The notes under the pieces are model-generated. The model saw only the letters and a list, made by a program, of their open reading frames with translations, did no database searches and had not been told where the DNA came from. Of a stretch of 64,000 nt of DNA, positions 1-8,716 are shown piece by piece. The stretch comes from Clostridium massiliamazoniense. Its GTDB lineage: Bacteria; Bacillota; Clostridia; Clostridiales; Clostridiaceae. The stretch covers positions 554,769-618,768 of the forward strand of contig NZ_LN879467.1 in the NCBI RefSeq assembly GCF_001403635.1, in the 5' to 3' direction. Position 1 is the stretch's first letter, and the number at the start of each line of letters is the position of its first letter. The translations under genes were made by a program, and so were the position numbers.

Positions 1-2
1 GT

Positions 3-890
3 TTTTATAATAAGTCTAATATAAAAAATAAAAGTTATATGGATCCAAGGTATAGAACATATTATATTTATAGATTATTAGGAGATGAAATATTAATTGA
101 AAAATCTTTAAGAGAAATAATAGAAAATAGTAGAGAACAATATAAAGGATATAGATTATTATTTGAGTTTTTAATATCTAAAAATAGGTATAGAGATGGA
201 AAAAATTTATTAGAAGAAGCTAAAAAGATATTCTTTGACTCAGAGGAATTGAAATATGATTTAGTTAGGATTTATATAAAAATAACTAAATATGAAATGG
301 CCGAGGAAATAATAAAATCAATTCCAGAAGATAGTGATAATTATAAAGTTTTTCAAATAGAACAATCAAGGTTAGAGGCTATATATAAAAATTATTATAT
401 AGCACGAAGTATTTTGGAAAAGGAAAATGTTTATGATGAAAAAAATACTGAGATTTTATATTTATTGGGAATTTATAATATAAAAATAAAGGATTTTAAA
501 AATTCTTGTAAGTATTTAGATAAATTGATTCTTTTAGATTCAAATAATTTATTAGTTATTGTTGGTCATTACTTGAATGCTTGTAGTTATAGGATTATTG
601 AAGGAAAAGAAGCAAGCATAAGAAGATTTAAAAAGCTTTATAAATTTTATAGTAATAAGTTATTAGAAAATAGAGGAGATACAAAATTAATTATATTGAA
701 AATATTATCACTTTTAGAAATTGATGATTATATTGAAATAAATAATATAATCAATGAAATTAAGGAAGAAAACTCGGAAGACAGTTATAAGATTATAAGG
801 TTAGTAAATAAATTTATAGAGAGTAAGGCTAACGGAAAGTTTAATAGTATTGATATAATAATGATGTTGAAAGTATTGTGGTCAAGATAG
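3..890 (+). CDS. TPR-like repeat protein, 5' end outside window
   Basis: The reading frame is open right to the left edge, and the first ATG (39) has no Shine-Dalgarno sequence, so the gene most likely starts upstream and this is its C-terminal part. About 290 residues are visible. They are Lys/Glu/Ile/Tyr-rich helical pairs with the spacing of tetratricopeptide or HAT-like repeats (for example LYLLGIYNIKIKDFKNSCKY and the helix ending in the LLLDSNNLLV-type turn). No signal peptide, membrane segment or catalytic motif is visible in this part. TPR arrays usually mediate protein contacts; the partner cannot be told from this fragment. A long hairpin follows the stop codon. The TPR assignment is inference from periodicity. 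Confidence 0.6.
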   Translation, partial: FYNKSNIKNKSYMDPRYRTYYIYRLLGDEILIEKSLREIIENSREQYKGYRLLFEFLISKNRYRDGKNLLEEAKKIFFDSEELKYDLVRIYIKITKYEMAEEIIKSIPEDSDNYKVFQIEQSRLEAIYKNYYIARSILEKENVYDEKNTEILYLLGIYNIKIKDFKNSCKYLDKLILLDSNNLLVIVGHYLNACSYRIIEGKEASIRRFKKLYKFYSNKLLENRGDTKLIILKILSLLEIDDYIEINNIINEIKEENSEDSYKIIRLVNKFIESKANGKFNSIDIIMMLKVLWSR

Positions 891-896
891 GTTAGG

Positions 897-934
897 ATGC
901 TATCTTTTAATGAAGGAATGTTAAGAGATAGCAT
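897..934 (+). terminator. Hairpin after TPR-like gene
   Basis: The arms ATGCTATCTTTTAA and TTAAGAGATAGCAT pair over 14 positions with one U-G wobble around a 10-base loop, starting 7 bases after the stop. The following tract is only moderately T-rich, so termination may be inefficient. Confidence 0.5.
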
Positions 935-1094
935 TGATTTAATATAATTATCTTTATAGTAAGTAAAAAAGTTATTTAATATTATCTTACAAAATTGAAA
1001 GGTTAAAGAAAGATAAGGAAATAGAATAACTTATATTAAGTTAGTATAATGAAGTAAAGAAAGTATCGAAAACTAAAGAGGAGTAGATAGAACA

Positions 1095-1721
1095 ATGGAT
1101 TTTAGCTTTATTATTACTAAACTTACAGACCTATCCATAAGCATGGGAAATATGGGAATATTTCTATTTTTAATTATAGAATATGCAGGAATACCAATAC
1201 CTAGTGAATTAATATTACCTTTCTTTGGCATAGCAGCAGCTAAAGGAGATATATCTCTTATTGGGATTATAGTATTAAGTACAGTAGGAGCTTTAATAGG
1301 ATCACTTATATGCTATGGAGTAGGATTTTTCGGGGGAAAAAAATTAATTGATTTTTTAATAAGAAAATTTCCAAAATTAAAAAAGCCATTAGACTCAATA
1401 GAAGTGTGGTTTTCCAAATATGGAAAGGAAAGTATTCTCATTGTTAGATTATTGCCTGTAATTAGAACATATATATCTTTATTTGCAGGTGTAGAAAGAC
1501 AGAAAATTTCTATATTTACTATATATTCAACTATTGGAATAGCTATATGGAATATAATACTTATATTATTAGGATATTTTGTAGGAAACAACATGTCATT
1601 AATACAATCTATATTAGAAAAATATACATATGCATCAATAGTACTTGTAGTATTAGGTTCTGGAATTTATTTTTATAAAAAAAAGCGTAAAAGTAAAAAA
1701 ATAGATAAGGAACTTTGTTAA
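1095..1721 (+). CDS. DedA family membrane protein
   Basis: Integral membrane protein of 208 residues, the usual DedA/SNARE-associated (VTT domain) size. An early segment carries the family pattern with an acidic residue and prolines (EYAGIPIPSELILPFFG, about residues 29-45). A central loop has the family's arginine signature (VRLLPVIRTYISLFAG, about 116-131), and three or four more hydrophobic spans follow. DedA proteins are believed to be undecaprenyl-phosphate or phospholipid scramblases/transporters needed for envelope homeostasis; the substrate here is inference. The C-terminus is a Lys-rich cytoplasmic tail. GAGGAG stands about 11 bases before the ATG. It looks monocistronic: a separate leader and terminator precede the next gene. 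Confidence 0.9.
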   Translation: MDFSFIITKLTDLSISMGNMGIFLFLIIEYAGIPIPSELILPFFGIAAAKGDISLIGIIVLSTVGALIGSLICYGVGFFGGKKLIDFLIRKFPKLKKPLDSIEVWFSKYGKESILIVRLLPVIRTYISLFAGVERQKISIFTIYSTIGIAIWNIILILLGYFVGNNMSLIQSILEKYTYASIVLVVLGSGIYFYKKKRKSKKIDKELC

Positions 1722-1886
1722 GTAATATTTGATTACTAATACTTATAATGTTTAACGTTCTATAAATTATCAGATAAATAGGTAGAGTTTATTAGTTAAA
1801 GTTTATTATATATGAAAAGTTATTTATAATATTAGGGCAATATGTTAATATTTGACGAATTATTTAAGTATATAGGTTTAAAATAA

Positions 1887-1976
1887 GATTTCTATATTAT
1901 TATATAACTATAGAAATCAATAATTATAAGTAAGAGAAAGAGCTTATTGATTTTTATCAATAGCTCTTTTTATTTT
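1887..1976 (+). promoter_or_regulatory. Candidate attenuator leader of yjjI-yjjW
   Basis: Three mutually exclusive stems are visible. (1) GATTTCTATA (1887-1896) pairs perfectly with TATAGAAATC (1909-1918). (2) AAATCAATAA (1914-1923) pairs perfectly with TTATTGATTT (1944-1953). (3) AAAGAGCTTATTGAT (1937-1951) pairs with ATCAATAGCTCTTT (1956-1969) with one bulged base, followed by a T tract: an intrinsic terminator. Stem 2 shares bases with both 1 and 3, so it would act as antiterminator and stem 1 as anti-antiterminator. The terminator ends about 20 bases before the yjjI start. The ligand or protein that switches it is unknown; no known aptamer was recognised upstream. Confidence 0.55.
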
Positions 1977-1994
1977 AGTACTGAGGGGGAGCTT

Positions 1995-3479
1995 ATGAAT
2001 AAGGTAGAAAGTATTATAAAAAATAAGAGTTTAACTTTTGAGCAAATGGTAGTAGCTTTAGCTAGAGAAGCTGAAAATAATATAGATGTTTTAAATATAA
2101 GTGGGAAAACTGAGGAACTTAGGAAATCAGGGGTAATTTGTGATCTTTTTGAAGGAAATGCACCTTATAGACCTAGATATATAATTCCTAACTATGAGAA
2201 GTTTATGGCAGAAGGGTCTAAGTTTTTAGGGCTTAAAAAACCAAAGGATATTTGGGAAGCTGTTAATAACCTTTTGATTTTTTATAAGCATGTTCCATCA
2301 ATAACTACTATGCCTGTTTATATAGGAAATATAGATACTTTATTAGATCCATTTATTAAGTCAGAGAGAGAGGCTAGAAAGGCCATTAAATTTTTCTTGC
2401 TTCATATTGATAGAACTATAACGGATTCTTTTTGCCATGGAAACTTAGGACCAAGAGCAACTAGAGCTGGAAGAATAATATTAGAAATAGAGAGAGAACT
2501 TGAAAATACTATACCTAATTTGACTTTAAAATATAATAAAGATACTGAAAAAGAATTCGCTTTGGAAGCTATAAAAACTTCATTAAAAACAGCTAAGCCA
2601 AGCTTTGCTAATGATGAGATGTTTAAAAAAGATTTTAATGGAGATTATGCAATTGCTAGTTGTTATAATGGATTACCAATTGGTGGAGGAGCTTATACTT
2701 TAGTGAGAATGAATCTTAAGAAATTGGCAGAAAGTGCTCAAGGAAAAGAAGATTTCTTTCATAATAAATTGCCAGAAGCAATGGAAGCCATGGGAAGTTA
2801 TATTAATGAAAGAATAAGATATTTAATTGAAGAAACTGCATTTTTTCATAGTAATTTTTTAGTTAAAGAGGGCTTTATTGAAAAAGAAAAGTTCACAGCT
2901 ATGTTTGGTATAGTGGGATTAGCAGAAGCTGTAGATTATATTATGGAGAAAGAAGGAAAGGTTGGTTCCTTTGGGCATGATGTTGAATTTGATGATTTAG
3001 GAGAAGAAATAATTAAGGCATTACATAATTTTGTATTAAATTATGAAAGTCCACATTGTAAGATAACAGAAGAACGATTACTTATGCATGCTCAGGTTGG
3101 AATTTCAGATGATAATGGAGTGAGCCCAGGTTGTAGAATTCAAATAGGGAATGAACCTGAAATTTGGAATCATCTAAGACAAGCGGGAAGATTCCATAAG
3201 TATTTTCCATCAGGAATAGGTGATATTTTTCCTTTTGAAGAAAATACAATAAATAATCCAGAGTATATATTAAATATAATAGAAGGTGCCTTTAAGGTTG
3301 GAATTAGGTATTTTTCCTTATATTCAAGTACAGCAGATGTCATAAGAATTACAGGATACTTAGTTAAAAAGAGTGAGATGGAAAAATTAAAGCAAGGTGA
3401 AGCTGTAATGCAAGATACTGTAACTTTAGGTCTTGAAGCAGCACAAAATTGTAATATATTAAATAGAAAGATAAGATAA
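1995..3479 (+). CDS. yjjI: YjjI family glycyl radical enzyme
   Basis: Member of the YjjI (DUF3029) branch of glycyl radical enzymes, 494 residues, substrate unknown. The C-terminal radical motif is RITGY with the radical glycine at residue 454. Candidate thiyl cysteines are Cys355 (PHCKITEE) and Cys380 (SPGCRIQIG). The start is set at 1995 because GAGGGGG (1983-1989) lies 5 bases ahead; the frame is open from 1947, but that stretch is the terminator hairpin. The gene for the cognate radical SAM activase begins 52 bases downstream, as in other yjjI loci. Expression is probably restricted to anoxia and may be controlled by the attenuator-like leader. The family call is firm; the reaction is not known. 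Confidence 0.88.
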   Translation: MNKVESIIKNKSLTFEQMVVALAREAENNIDVLNISGKTEELRKSGVICDLFEGNAPYRPRYIIPNYEKFMAEGSKFLGLKKPKDIWEAVNNLLIFYKHVPSITTMPVYIGNIDTLLDPFIKSEREARKAIKFFLLHIDRTITDSFCHGNLGPRATRAGRIILEIERELENTIPNLTLKYNKDTEKEFALEAIKTSLKTAKPSFANDEMFKKDFNGDYAIASCYNGLPIGGGAYTLVRMNLKKLAESAQGKEDFFHNKLPEAMEAMGSYINERIRYLIEETAFFHSNFLVKEGFIEKEKFTAMFGIVGLAEAVDYIMEKEGKVGSFGHDVEFDDLGEEIIKALHNFVLNYESPHCKITEERLLMHAQVGISDDNGVSPGCRIQIGNEPEIWNHLRQAGRFHKYFPSGIGDIFPFEENTINNPEYILNIIEGAFKVGIRYFSLYSSTADVIRITGYLVKKSEMEKLKQGEAVMQDTVTLGLEAAQNCNILNRKIR

Positions 3480-3531
3480 TATTTACTTCTATTTAAATTG
3501 AGTTTAAGTGTAATAATGAGAGTGTGGTTTT

Positions 3532-4374
3532 ATGAAGAGGATGACAGCAATAATTAATGATATTATTCCATTTAGTTCTGTAGATGGACCTGGAAATAGA
3601 ACTGTTGTGTTTTTTCAAGGATGTAATTTTAATTGTTCTTATTGTCATAATAAGGAGACTATATCATTATGTAAAAACTGTGGTATATGTGTTGAGTTTT
3701 GTGAAAATGAAGCTTTAATTTATAAAGATAATAAAGTTACTTTTAATAGAGAACAATGTAGTGGATGTGATTGTTGTATAAATGCTTGTCCAAATAGCTC
3801 AACACCTAAAGGAAGAAAAATTACTGTGGAAGAATTATTTAATACAATAAAAAAATATACACCATTTATAAGTGGAATAACAGTATCAGGTGGAGAATGT
3901 ACCCTTTGGAATGAATTTCTTATAGCATTATTTAAATTATGTAAGGGTGAAGGTCTTAGTTGTTTAATTGATAGCAATGGTTCTAATAATTTTAAAAATA
4001 TGAAGGAGCTTTTAGACCTTAGTGATGGTGTAATGCTTGATATAAAGTCTTGGGATAATAATATTCATAAAGTGCAAATTGGAGAAAGTAATGAAATTGT
4101 AAAGGAAAACTTCTTATATTTATTAGAAAGAAATAAATTAAAAGAAGTTAGAACAGTTGTTTTAATGAATGATTTGAATAATGAGGAAACTGTAGGTGAA
4201 GTTTCAAGAATTTTAGGTGAAAAGAATGAAAATATAAGATATAAATTAATAAAATTTAGGAATCATGGTGTTAGAAAGTCAATGAAAGACAAAAAAGGAC
4301 CAGATGATGGATGTATGATGGAATTAAAAAATATAGCAGAAAAAAATAACTGTAAAAATATTTTAATTGTATAG
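3532..4374 (+). CDS. yjjW: YjjW family glycyl radical enzyme activase
   Basis: Radical SAM enzyme of 280 residues that would install the glycyl radical on YjjI. The SAM-cluster motif CxxxCxxC is at Cys31, Cys35 and Cys38 (GCNFNCSYCHNKE). Two inserted ferredoxin-type [4Fe-4S] motifs follow: Cys47/50/53/57 and Cys76/79/82/86. The activase-type SGGECTLW segment follows. This layout (radical SAM plus two ferredoxin clusters) is typical of glycyl radical enzyme activases other than the pyruvate formate-lyase activase. It is cytosolic and co-transcribed with the upstream yjjI. GAGAG lies before the ATG; a second ATG three codons on is too close to its own GAAGAGG to be preferred. Confidence 0.9.
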   Translation: MKRMTAIINDIIPFSSVDGPGNRTVVFFQGCNFNCSYCHNKETISLCKNCGICVEFCENEALIYKDNKVTFNREQCSGCDCCINACPNSSTPKGRKITVEELFNTIKKYTPFISGITVSGGECTLWNEFLIALFKLCKGEGLSCLIDSNGSNNFKNMKELLDLSDGVMLDIKSWDNNIHKVQIGESNEIVKENFLYLLERNKLKEVRTVVLMNDLNNEETVGEVSRILGEKNENIRYKLIKFRNHGVRKSMKDKKGPDDGCMMELKNIAEKNNCKNILIV

Positions 4375-4466
4375 AAATATAAGTATTTTATAAAATAAAT
4401 AATTGAATTTTATTCTAATAATATGTAAAATATTAGAAAAAGGTTTAGGAGAGTTTATTTAAGGGT

Positions 4467-4862
4467 ATGAGTAGATTTGGGGAAAGAAAAAAATTAGTTG
4501 AACTTACGATAAATCTTATAAATGAGTATGAAGAATTAGCTTCAGAGTTTAGAGACAGCATAGAAAGTATAGAAGCTGATGGAATTTATGAAAATATACA
4601 AATTATTGATAAGAATGGAGAAGAGGAATTTAACCTTTCAGAAATATCTTATTATTATGAAGAGGAACAAGAGCTAGGATTGTTAAATAAAACTATAAGA
4701 GCTAGATTAAACAATGAGGAAATTAGAGAACAGTTTGAAGAAATGAACAAAGATGAATTTATAAATTATGTAGGGTTACTTTATTATAGTAATTATAGAT
4801 GCTCAGAAATATATGATGAACTTAAAGCTGTGGAAGAGTATTATAAAGAAAATTTAATGTAA
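4467..4862 (+). CDS. Hypothetical acidic protein, 131 aa
   Basis: I do not recognise this gene. It encodes a strongly acidic, soluble, probably mostly helical 131-residue protein, with runs such as SYYYEEEQELG and a C-terminal YDELKAVEEYYKENL helix. There are no cysteine clusters, membrane spans or signal peptide. It lies 93 bases after yjjW, with GGAGAG upstream of the ATG, and ends at a strong bidirectional terminator. It could therefore be the last gene of the yjjI-yjjW transcript or have its own promoter. No function is proposed. Confidence 0.7.
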   Translation: MSRFGERKKLVELTINLINEYEELASEFRDSIESIEADGIYENIQIIDKNGEEEFNLSEISYYYEEEQELGLLNKTIRARLNNEEIREQFEEMNKDEFINYVGLLYYSNYRCSEIYDELKAVEEYYKENLM

Positions 4863-4892
4863 TTAGTAATAAATTTTTACAAAAAACAAAAA

Positions 4893-4930
4893 GAGTATCT
4901 AAAAATAAAATTTTTAGATACTCCTTTTTA
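4893..4930. terminator. Strong bidirectional terminator
   Basis: A perfect 13-bp stem (GAGTATCTAAAAA / TTTTTAGATACTC) with a 5-base loop has a T tract on each strand. It ends the upstream + operon and would also end the minus-strand small-peptide transcript coming from about 5340. Confidence 0.9.
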
Positions 4931-4945
4931 TTACGATAGAAGTTA

Positions 4946-5068
4946 TTAAGTAATTAATATTCTGGCGGTACACCCATAATACATCCCTCGCTAACTTAAA
5001 TTTTAGTTCATAATTCAATGTTCTGGTGGTATATCCATTACATCTACCTCATTTACTTCAAATTTTAG
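4946..5068 (-). repeat. Two tandem ~62-bp repeats ending in PPE-type mini-ORFs
   Basis: Two adjacent direct repeats (4946-5006, 61 bp; 5007-5068, 62 bp) lie on the minus strand between the 42-aa ORF and the terminator. Read on the minus strand, the right copy ends VNEVDVMDIPPEH-stop and the left copy VSEGCIMGVPPEY-stop. The two protein endings align residue for residue although the DNA differs by a one-base indel and about 15 substitutions. Each copy also holds a heptapeptide frame beginning with Met (MDIPPEH, MGVPPEY). They may be short translated peptides or decayed copies of a peptide gene's 3' end. Confidence 0.55.
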
Positions 5069-5158
5069 TTAAATTTTCTTTTGATAATTAATCTCTAGAT
5101 TTTGGAACTTACTTGTGGTGACTTTCAAATTTCTTCTATCTTCTTTTTACCATGTCAC

Positions 5159-5287
5159 CTAAGGATTGTCTCCTTGTCTTCCTATAGGATAACCCTTCAT
5201 GTCATTTAAAATCTGCCTAAATTCTTCAACTAATTTTAGTCTTAGATTAGTGATTTCATGACTTTCGGGAATCACTTTATTAGACAT
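5159..5287 (-). CDS. Small protein, 42 aa, unknown
   Basis: A 42-residue ORF starts with ATG 8 bases after a perfect AAGGAGG and ends in GYPIGRQGDNP. The middle (about residues 11-30) is an amphipathic, charged helix (EITNLRLKLVEEFRQILNDM). There are no cysteines and no signal peptide. A TATAAT box lies about 60 bases upstream at 5346-5351 (minus strand), and the strong terminator at 4893-4930 would end the transcript. It is divergent from an ABC exporter whose start lies about 390 bases away. The family is not recognised. It could be a peptide signal, a RiPP-like precursor or a small regulatory protein; the ribosome binding site is the main evidence that it is translated. Confidence 0.55.
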   Translation of the reverse strand: MSNKVIPESHEITNLRLKLVEEFRQILNDMKGYPIGRQGDNP

Positions 5288-5676
5288 AGTCAATTCCTCC
5301 TTATGGATTTCTGGCTTGTAAGATGTTTCTTAACCACCTTACACTATTATATTGTCCTAAAGTAATTTTTTAATTCAAGGTAATTTAAGGTATTAATATT
5401 ATTTTATGGACAAATAATGTTATTTTTAATCTATTAATAAAACTATGTACTTTTTTGTATTAATAATATAATTCAATAAATTGTATTAAATATATTAAAA
5501 TGTATAAAAATATTTATACATAATTAAGAAAACGTTTTAATAATCAATAAATATGAAAAAGATATGAATTTGATATTAATATTACATGAATATACAATTG
5601 GCTCATAAAGAAAAAGTAATGATTATATCAATTATATTAAATGAGTAAAAAATATAAAGAATAGATGAGGACATTT
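5288..5676. other. Divergent intergenic region
   Basis: About 390 AT-rich bases lie between the minus-strand small ORF and the + strand ABC transporter. A minus-strand TATAAT (5346-5351) is the only promoter element I can point to. No ORF with a ribosome binding site or stable hairpin was seen. Confidence 0.4.
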
Positions 5677-6387
5677 ATGGAAAGAGAATGTATATTAGAA
5701 GTAAGAAATTTAAGAAAAAAGATTAGAAATAAGCTTATAATTCAAGATGTTTCATTTTCTATAAATGAGGGAGAGATTATAGGATTAATAGGTAATAATG
5801 GAAGCGGCAAAACAACTATTATGAAATTAATTACAGGATTACTAAGACCAAGTAATGGCGAAGTATATATAAATGGATATAATATAAAAACTCATAAGAA
5901 AAAGGCCTTAGAATATATTGGGGCAGTAATAGAAGTTCCAGCTTTATATTTACACTTAACAGGACTTCAAAATATAAAATATTTTTCTAGATTCTATAAA
6001 GATATAAAAAAAGATAAAATAGATGAAATAATAGATTTATTAGAAATGAGAAATTTTATTAATTTAAAGGTTGATGAATATTCTTTAGGCATGAAGCAAA
6101 GGTTAGGATTAGCTATTTCAATGGTACATAATCCTAAATTATTAATATTGGATGAACCTATAAATGGAGTTGATTCAAAGGGTATTATGTTATTAAGAAA
6201 ACATTTGAGAGAAATTGCTGAAAACTATGGGACAGCTATACTTGTTTCAAGTCATATTTTAACTGAATTAGAAAGTATTTGTGATAGAGCTATTTTAATT
6301 GAAGATGGAAATATAAAAAATATAGTAGAGGTAGATAAAAATATATCACTTGAATCAATTTTAAATGATGTTAAGGAGAAAAAATGA
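5677..6387 (+). CDS. ABC transporter ATP-binding protein (bacitracin/lantibiotic-type)
   Basis: ATPase subunit of an ABC-2 exporter, 236 residues from the chosen start. Walker A is GNNGSGKTT, the signature is YSLGMKQRLGLA, Walker B is LLILDEPINGVD, and the switch histidine is in SSHIL. Its similarity is to BcrA/lantibiotic-immunity ATPases, which pump peptide antibiotics or the organism's own peptides. The ATG at 5677 is preferred over the in-frame ATG at 5665 because GAGG (5667-5670) sits 6 bases ahead, whereas nothing precedes 5665. The permease gene overlaps the stop by four bases. The small-peptide locus lies divergently upstream, so self-immunity or peptide export is possible but unproven. 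Confidence 0.9.
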   Translation: MERECILEVRNLRKKIRNKLIIQDVSFSINEGEIIGLIGNNGSGKTTIMKLITGLLRPSNGEVYINGYNIKTHKKKALEYIGAVIEVPALYLHLTGLQNIKYFSRFYKDIKKDKIDEIIDLLEMRNFINLKVDEYSLGMKQRLGLAISMVHNPKLLILDEPINGVDSKGIMLLRKHLREIAENYGTAILVSSHILTELESICDRAILIEDGNIKNIVEVDKNISLESILNDVKEKK

Positions 6388-7106
6388 TTAGTTTAATAAT
6401 TAATGAATTAATAAATATATTTGGAAGAAAAAAAACTAAGATATTTTTGTTATTAGAATTTATATTAGTTTTTATATGTTATTATTTCTATATAAATAGT
6501 CCATCAATGATGCATGTAGAAAAACATAATTTTGTTAATTATATTTTAGAGAGTTCTATTGTAGGTTTTGTAGTTATCTGTGCAAGTATTATTTTTACCA
6601 ATGATATAATCGTAGGAGAATTTTCTCAAGGGACTATTAGACAAATATTAATAAGACCTAAAAGTAGATTTGAAATATTATTAGCGAAAATAATAACTAT
6701 AATTATTTTAGTAATAGTACAATATTTAATATTACTTGTGCCTTCTTTAATAATAGGACATTTTATTTTTAATGTAGTTAATTTTAGTTCTATTATTACT
6801 AATTTTATCAATGACGGTTTTGTTGGAATTGTTGTTTCAGTATCTTTAACTATTATGATTGGAGTAATTACTTGTTCAACAGCAATTTCAGTTGCTATTC
6901 CTATTGGATTATATTGTTTTGGGCAAATGCTATCATATACATCAGTTTTTCATTTAATATATAAGTATTATGTATATTATTATGTTGATTATCCTTTAAG
7001 ATATACTGGGCAATCAATGAAATTTATTTCATTTGTGGTTTTTTCATATTTTATTATTTTTACAATAATTTCTTTTATTGTTTTTCAATGTAGAGAGATA
7101 AAATAA
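6384..7106 (+). CDS. ABC-2 type permease
   Basis: Membrane subunit of 240 residues with six predicted hydrophobic spans, the usual size for BcrB/lantibiotic-immunity permeases (LanE/LanG type). The ATG overlaps the ATPase stop (ATGA), so the two are translationally coupled and form one exporter. The pattern NDIIVGEFSQGTIRQIL after the second span is typical of ABC-2 permeases. The substrate is not visible in the sequence. A strong terminator follows at about 7245, closing a two-gene operon. Confidence 0.85.
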   Translation: MISLIINELINIFGRKKTKIFLLLEFILVFICYYFYINSPSMMHVEKHNFVNYILESSIVGFVVICASIIFTNDIIVGEFSQGTIRQILIRPKSRFEILLAKIITIIILVIVQYLILLVPSLIIGHFIFNVVNFSSIITNFINDGFVGIVVSVSLTIMIGVITCSTAISVAIPIGLYCFGQMLSYTSVFHLIYKYYVYYYVDYPLRYTGQSMKFISFVVFSYFIIFTIISFIVFQCREIK

Positions 7107-7244
7107 TAGGATGAAATTTTTATTACTACTATTTTATAAGATAATTATAAATAAGTATCAAGAATAGATTAATATATCAATAGGCTTTCTTTCAAGGTAT
7201 AACGATGTAAAAATACATTAAGAATTATGTAGTAATTTATAATA

Positions 7245-7286
7245 AAAAATAGAGTATTAATTTACCAATTAATACTCTATTTTTTA
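7245..7286. terminator. Terminator of ABC exporter operon
   Basis: AAAAAATAGAGTATTAATT pairs perfectly with AATTAATACTCTATTTTTT around a 4-base loop; the T tract continues beyond it. The rest of the 7107-7413 gap shows no gene. Confidence 0.9.
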
Positions 7287-7413
7287 TTTTTTTTGGAAAT
7301 AAGTATTTAATTTATCTTCTTTATATTTAATAATTATTATCACTTTACAGTTATTCATAATAAACTAAAAGTAAAAGATAATAATTAGCTAATAAAATTA
7401 AGGAGTGAATAAT

Positions 7414-8364
7414 ATGATAAAGGGAATAGATGTAAGTAATTGGCAAGGAAGCATAGATTTCAATAAAGTTAAGAATGCAGGGTATGAAATAGTTTATATC
7501 AAAGCTACAGAGGGAGAGCATACTTTAGATCAAAGATTTAATGCTAATTATCAAGGAGCTAAAGCAAGTGGCATTAATATAGGATTTTATCATTTCTTGC
7601 ATGGTAATGAAAGTGGTAAAACACAAGCTAAGTGGATGTTTAGTAATATTAAAGATAAAGAATATCAATGTAAAATAGCTATTGATGTAGAAGTCACTGA
7701 TGGAGCAAGTGTAGATGAACTAAGTCAAATAGTAATAGATTTTGCTAATACTATAACAGCATTAACAGGTAATGAAGTTGTGTTATACACTTATACTAGT
7801 TTTCTAAATGATAATCTTAATAGTTCTATAGATAAATATCCTCTTTGGATTGCTGAATACGGAGTAAATCAACCTAGAATATTAAGAAAATATATTGGCT
7901 GGCAATATGCAGATAATGGTCAAGTTGCAGGGATACCAAATGGTAATACTGATTTAGATTACTTTACAGAAGAAATCTATTTAGGCAAGAATATGACAAA
8001 TGATGATAGAATAGATAAAGCAGTTATCAATAATAACACAAGTTTTAAGGTAGGGCAAAATGTTAAAATTATTGCTTATAGATATTCTACTGGTCAAGTG
8101 ATTCCTGCTTGGGTTAAAGAAAGTAGTTATCCTATAATTCAAGTAGATAGTAATAAAGTCCTATTAGGAAATGGATTAATGAGTTGGGTAGATAAATCTG
8201 GAGTAGTATTAGTTAATAATATAAAAACTTATATAGTTAAGTCTGGTGATACGCTAGGAGCTATAGCAAGTAAATTTAATACTACAGTAAATAAATTAGT
8301 AGCTTTAAATAATATTAGTAATCCAAACTTAATTTATGTAGGGCAAATATTAAAAATAAATTAG
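7414..8364 (+). CDS. GH25 lysozyme with C-terminal LysM
   Basis: Cell-wall muramidase of 316 residues. An N-terminal GH25 domain (about 1-190) has the family opening GIDVSNWQG and the catalytic acidic pair in AIDVEV (Asp91/Glu93). An SH3-like segment follows (about 210-268), then one LysM domain (about 270-315, starting [11 protein letters not shown]). There is no signal peptide, so it resembles phage-type endolysins or autolysins released on lysis or by a holin; no holin gene is adjacent. AAGGAG at 7399-7404 is 9 bases before the ATG, while the GTG at 7405 abuts it, so 7414 is chosen. Monocistronic, with a terminator downstream. The lack of neighbouring phage genes suggests a domesticated lysin. 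Confidence 0.92.
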   Translation: MIKGIDVSNWQGSIDFNKVKNAGYEIVYIKATEGEHTLDQRFNANYQGAKASGINIGFYHFLHGNESGKTQAKWMFSNIKDKEYQCKIAIDVEVTDGASVDELSQIVIDFANTITALTGNEVVLYTYTSFLNDNLNSSIDKYPLWIAEYGVNQPRILRKYIGWQYADNGQVAGIPNGNTDLDYFTEEIYLGKNMTNDDRIDKAVINNNTSFKVGQNVKIIAYRYSTGQVIPAWVKESSYPIIQVDSNKVLLGNGLMSWVDKSGVVLVNNIKTYIVKSGDTLGAIASKFNTTVNKLVALNNISNPNLIYVGQILKIN

Positions 8365-8450
8365 AAGTAAATTTTGAATTTCTAGAAGGGTAAAAATTGA
8401 TCTATTGCATTATTTTTTATGCTTAGTAATCATTTATTTAGAACAATATT

Positions 8451-8495
8451 AGAGAGTTAACCATCAGCATTTATCGGATGGTTGGCTCTTTTTAT
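8451..8495 (+). terminator. Terminator after GH25 lysozyme
   Basis: AGTTAACCATC / GATGGTTGGCT form a stem with two G-U pairs, closed by AGAG/CTCT and followed by a T tract. The remaining bases to 8716 show only short ORFs without ribosome binding sites. Confidence 0.75.
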
Positions 8496-8716
8496 ATGCA
8501 AAAAGAGAAAGATGAAATAATGATAGTAAAAATTATGAGTAATACAGTAATAATAAGAAAGATTATAGGAATCTTTTAGATAGATTATTTACGAGTAATA
8601 ATGATGATGTTATACTGGATAAAAATAGATAATTAAAAGGTAAAAATTTATAGCAGATGTTTTAAAATCTAATCTATTGCTGATTAAATTAGTAAAATAA
8701 GATTCAGAAATTTAAA

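Noticed and set aside
1947-1994. Longer N-terminus for YjjI starting at 1947
   Set aside because: These codons are the terminator hairpin and its T tract; a strong GAGGGGG supports the start at 1995.
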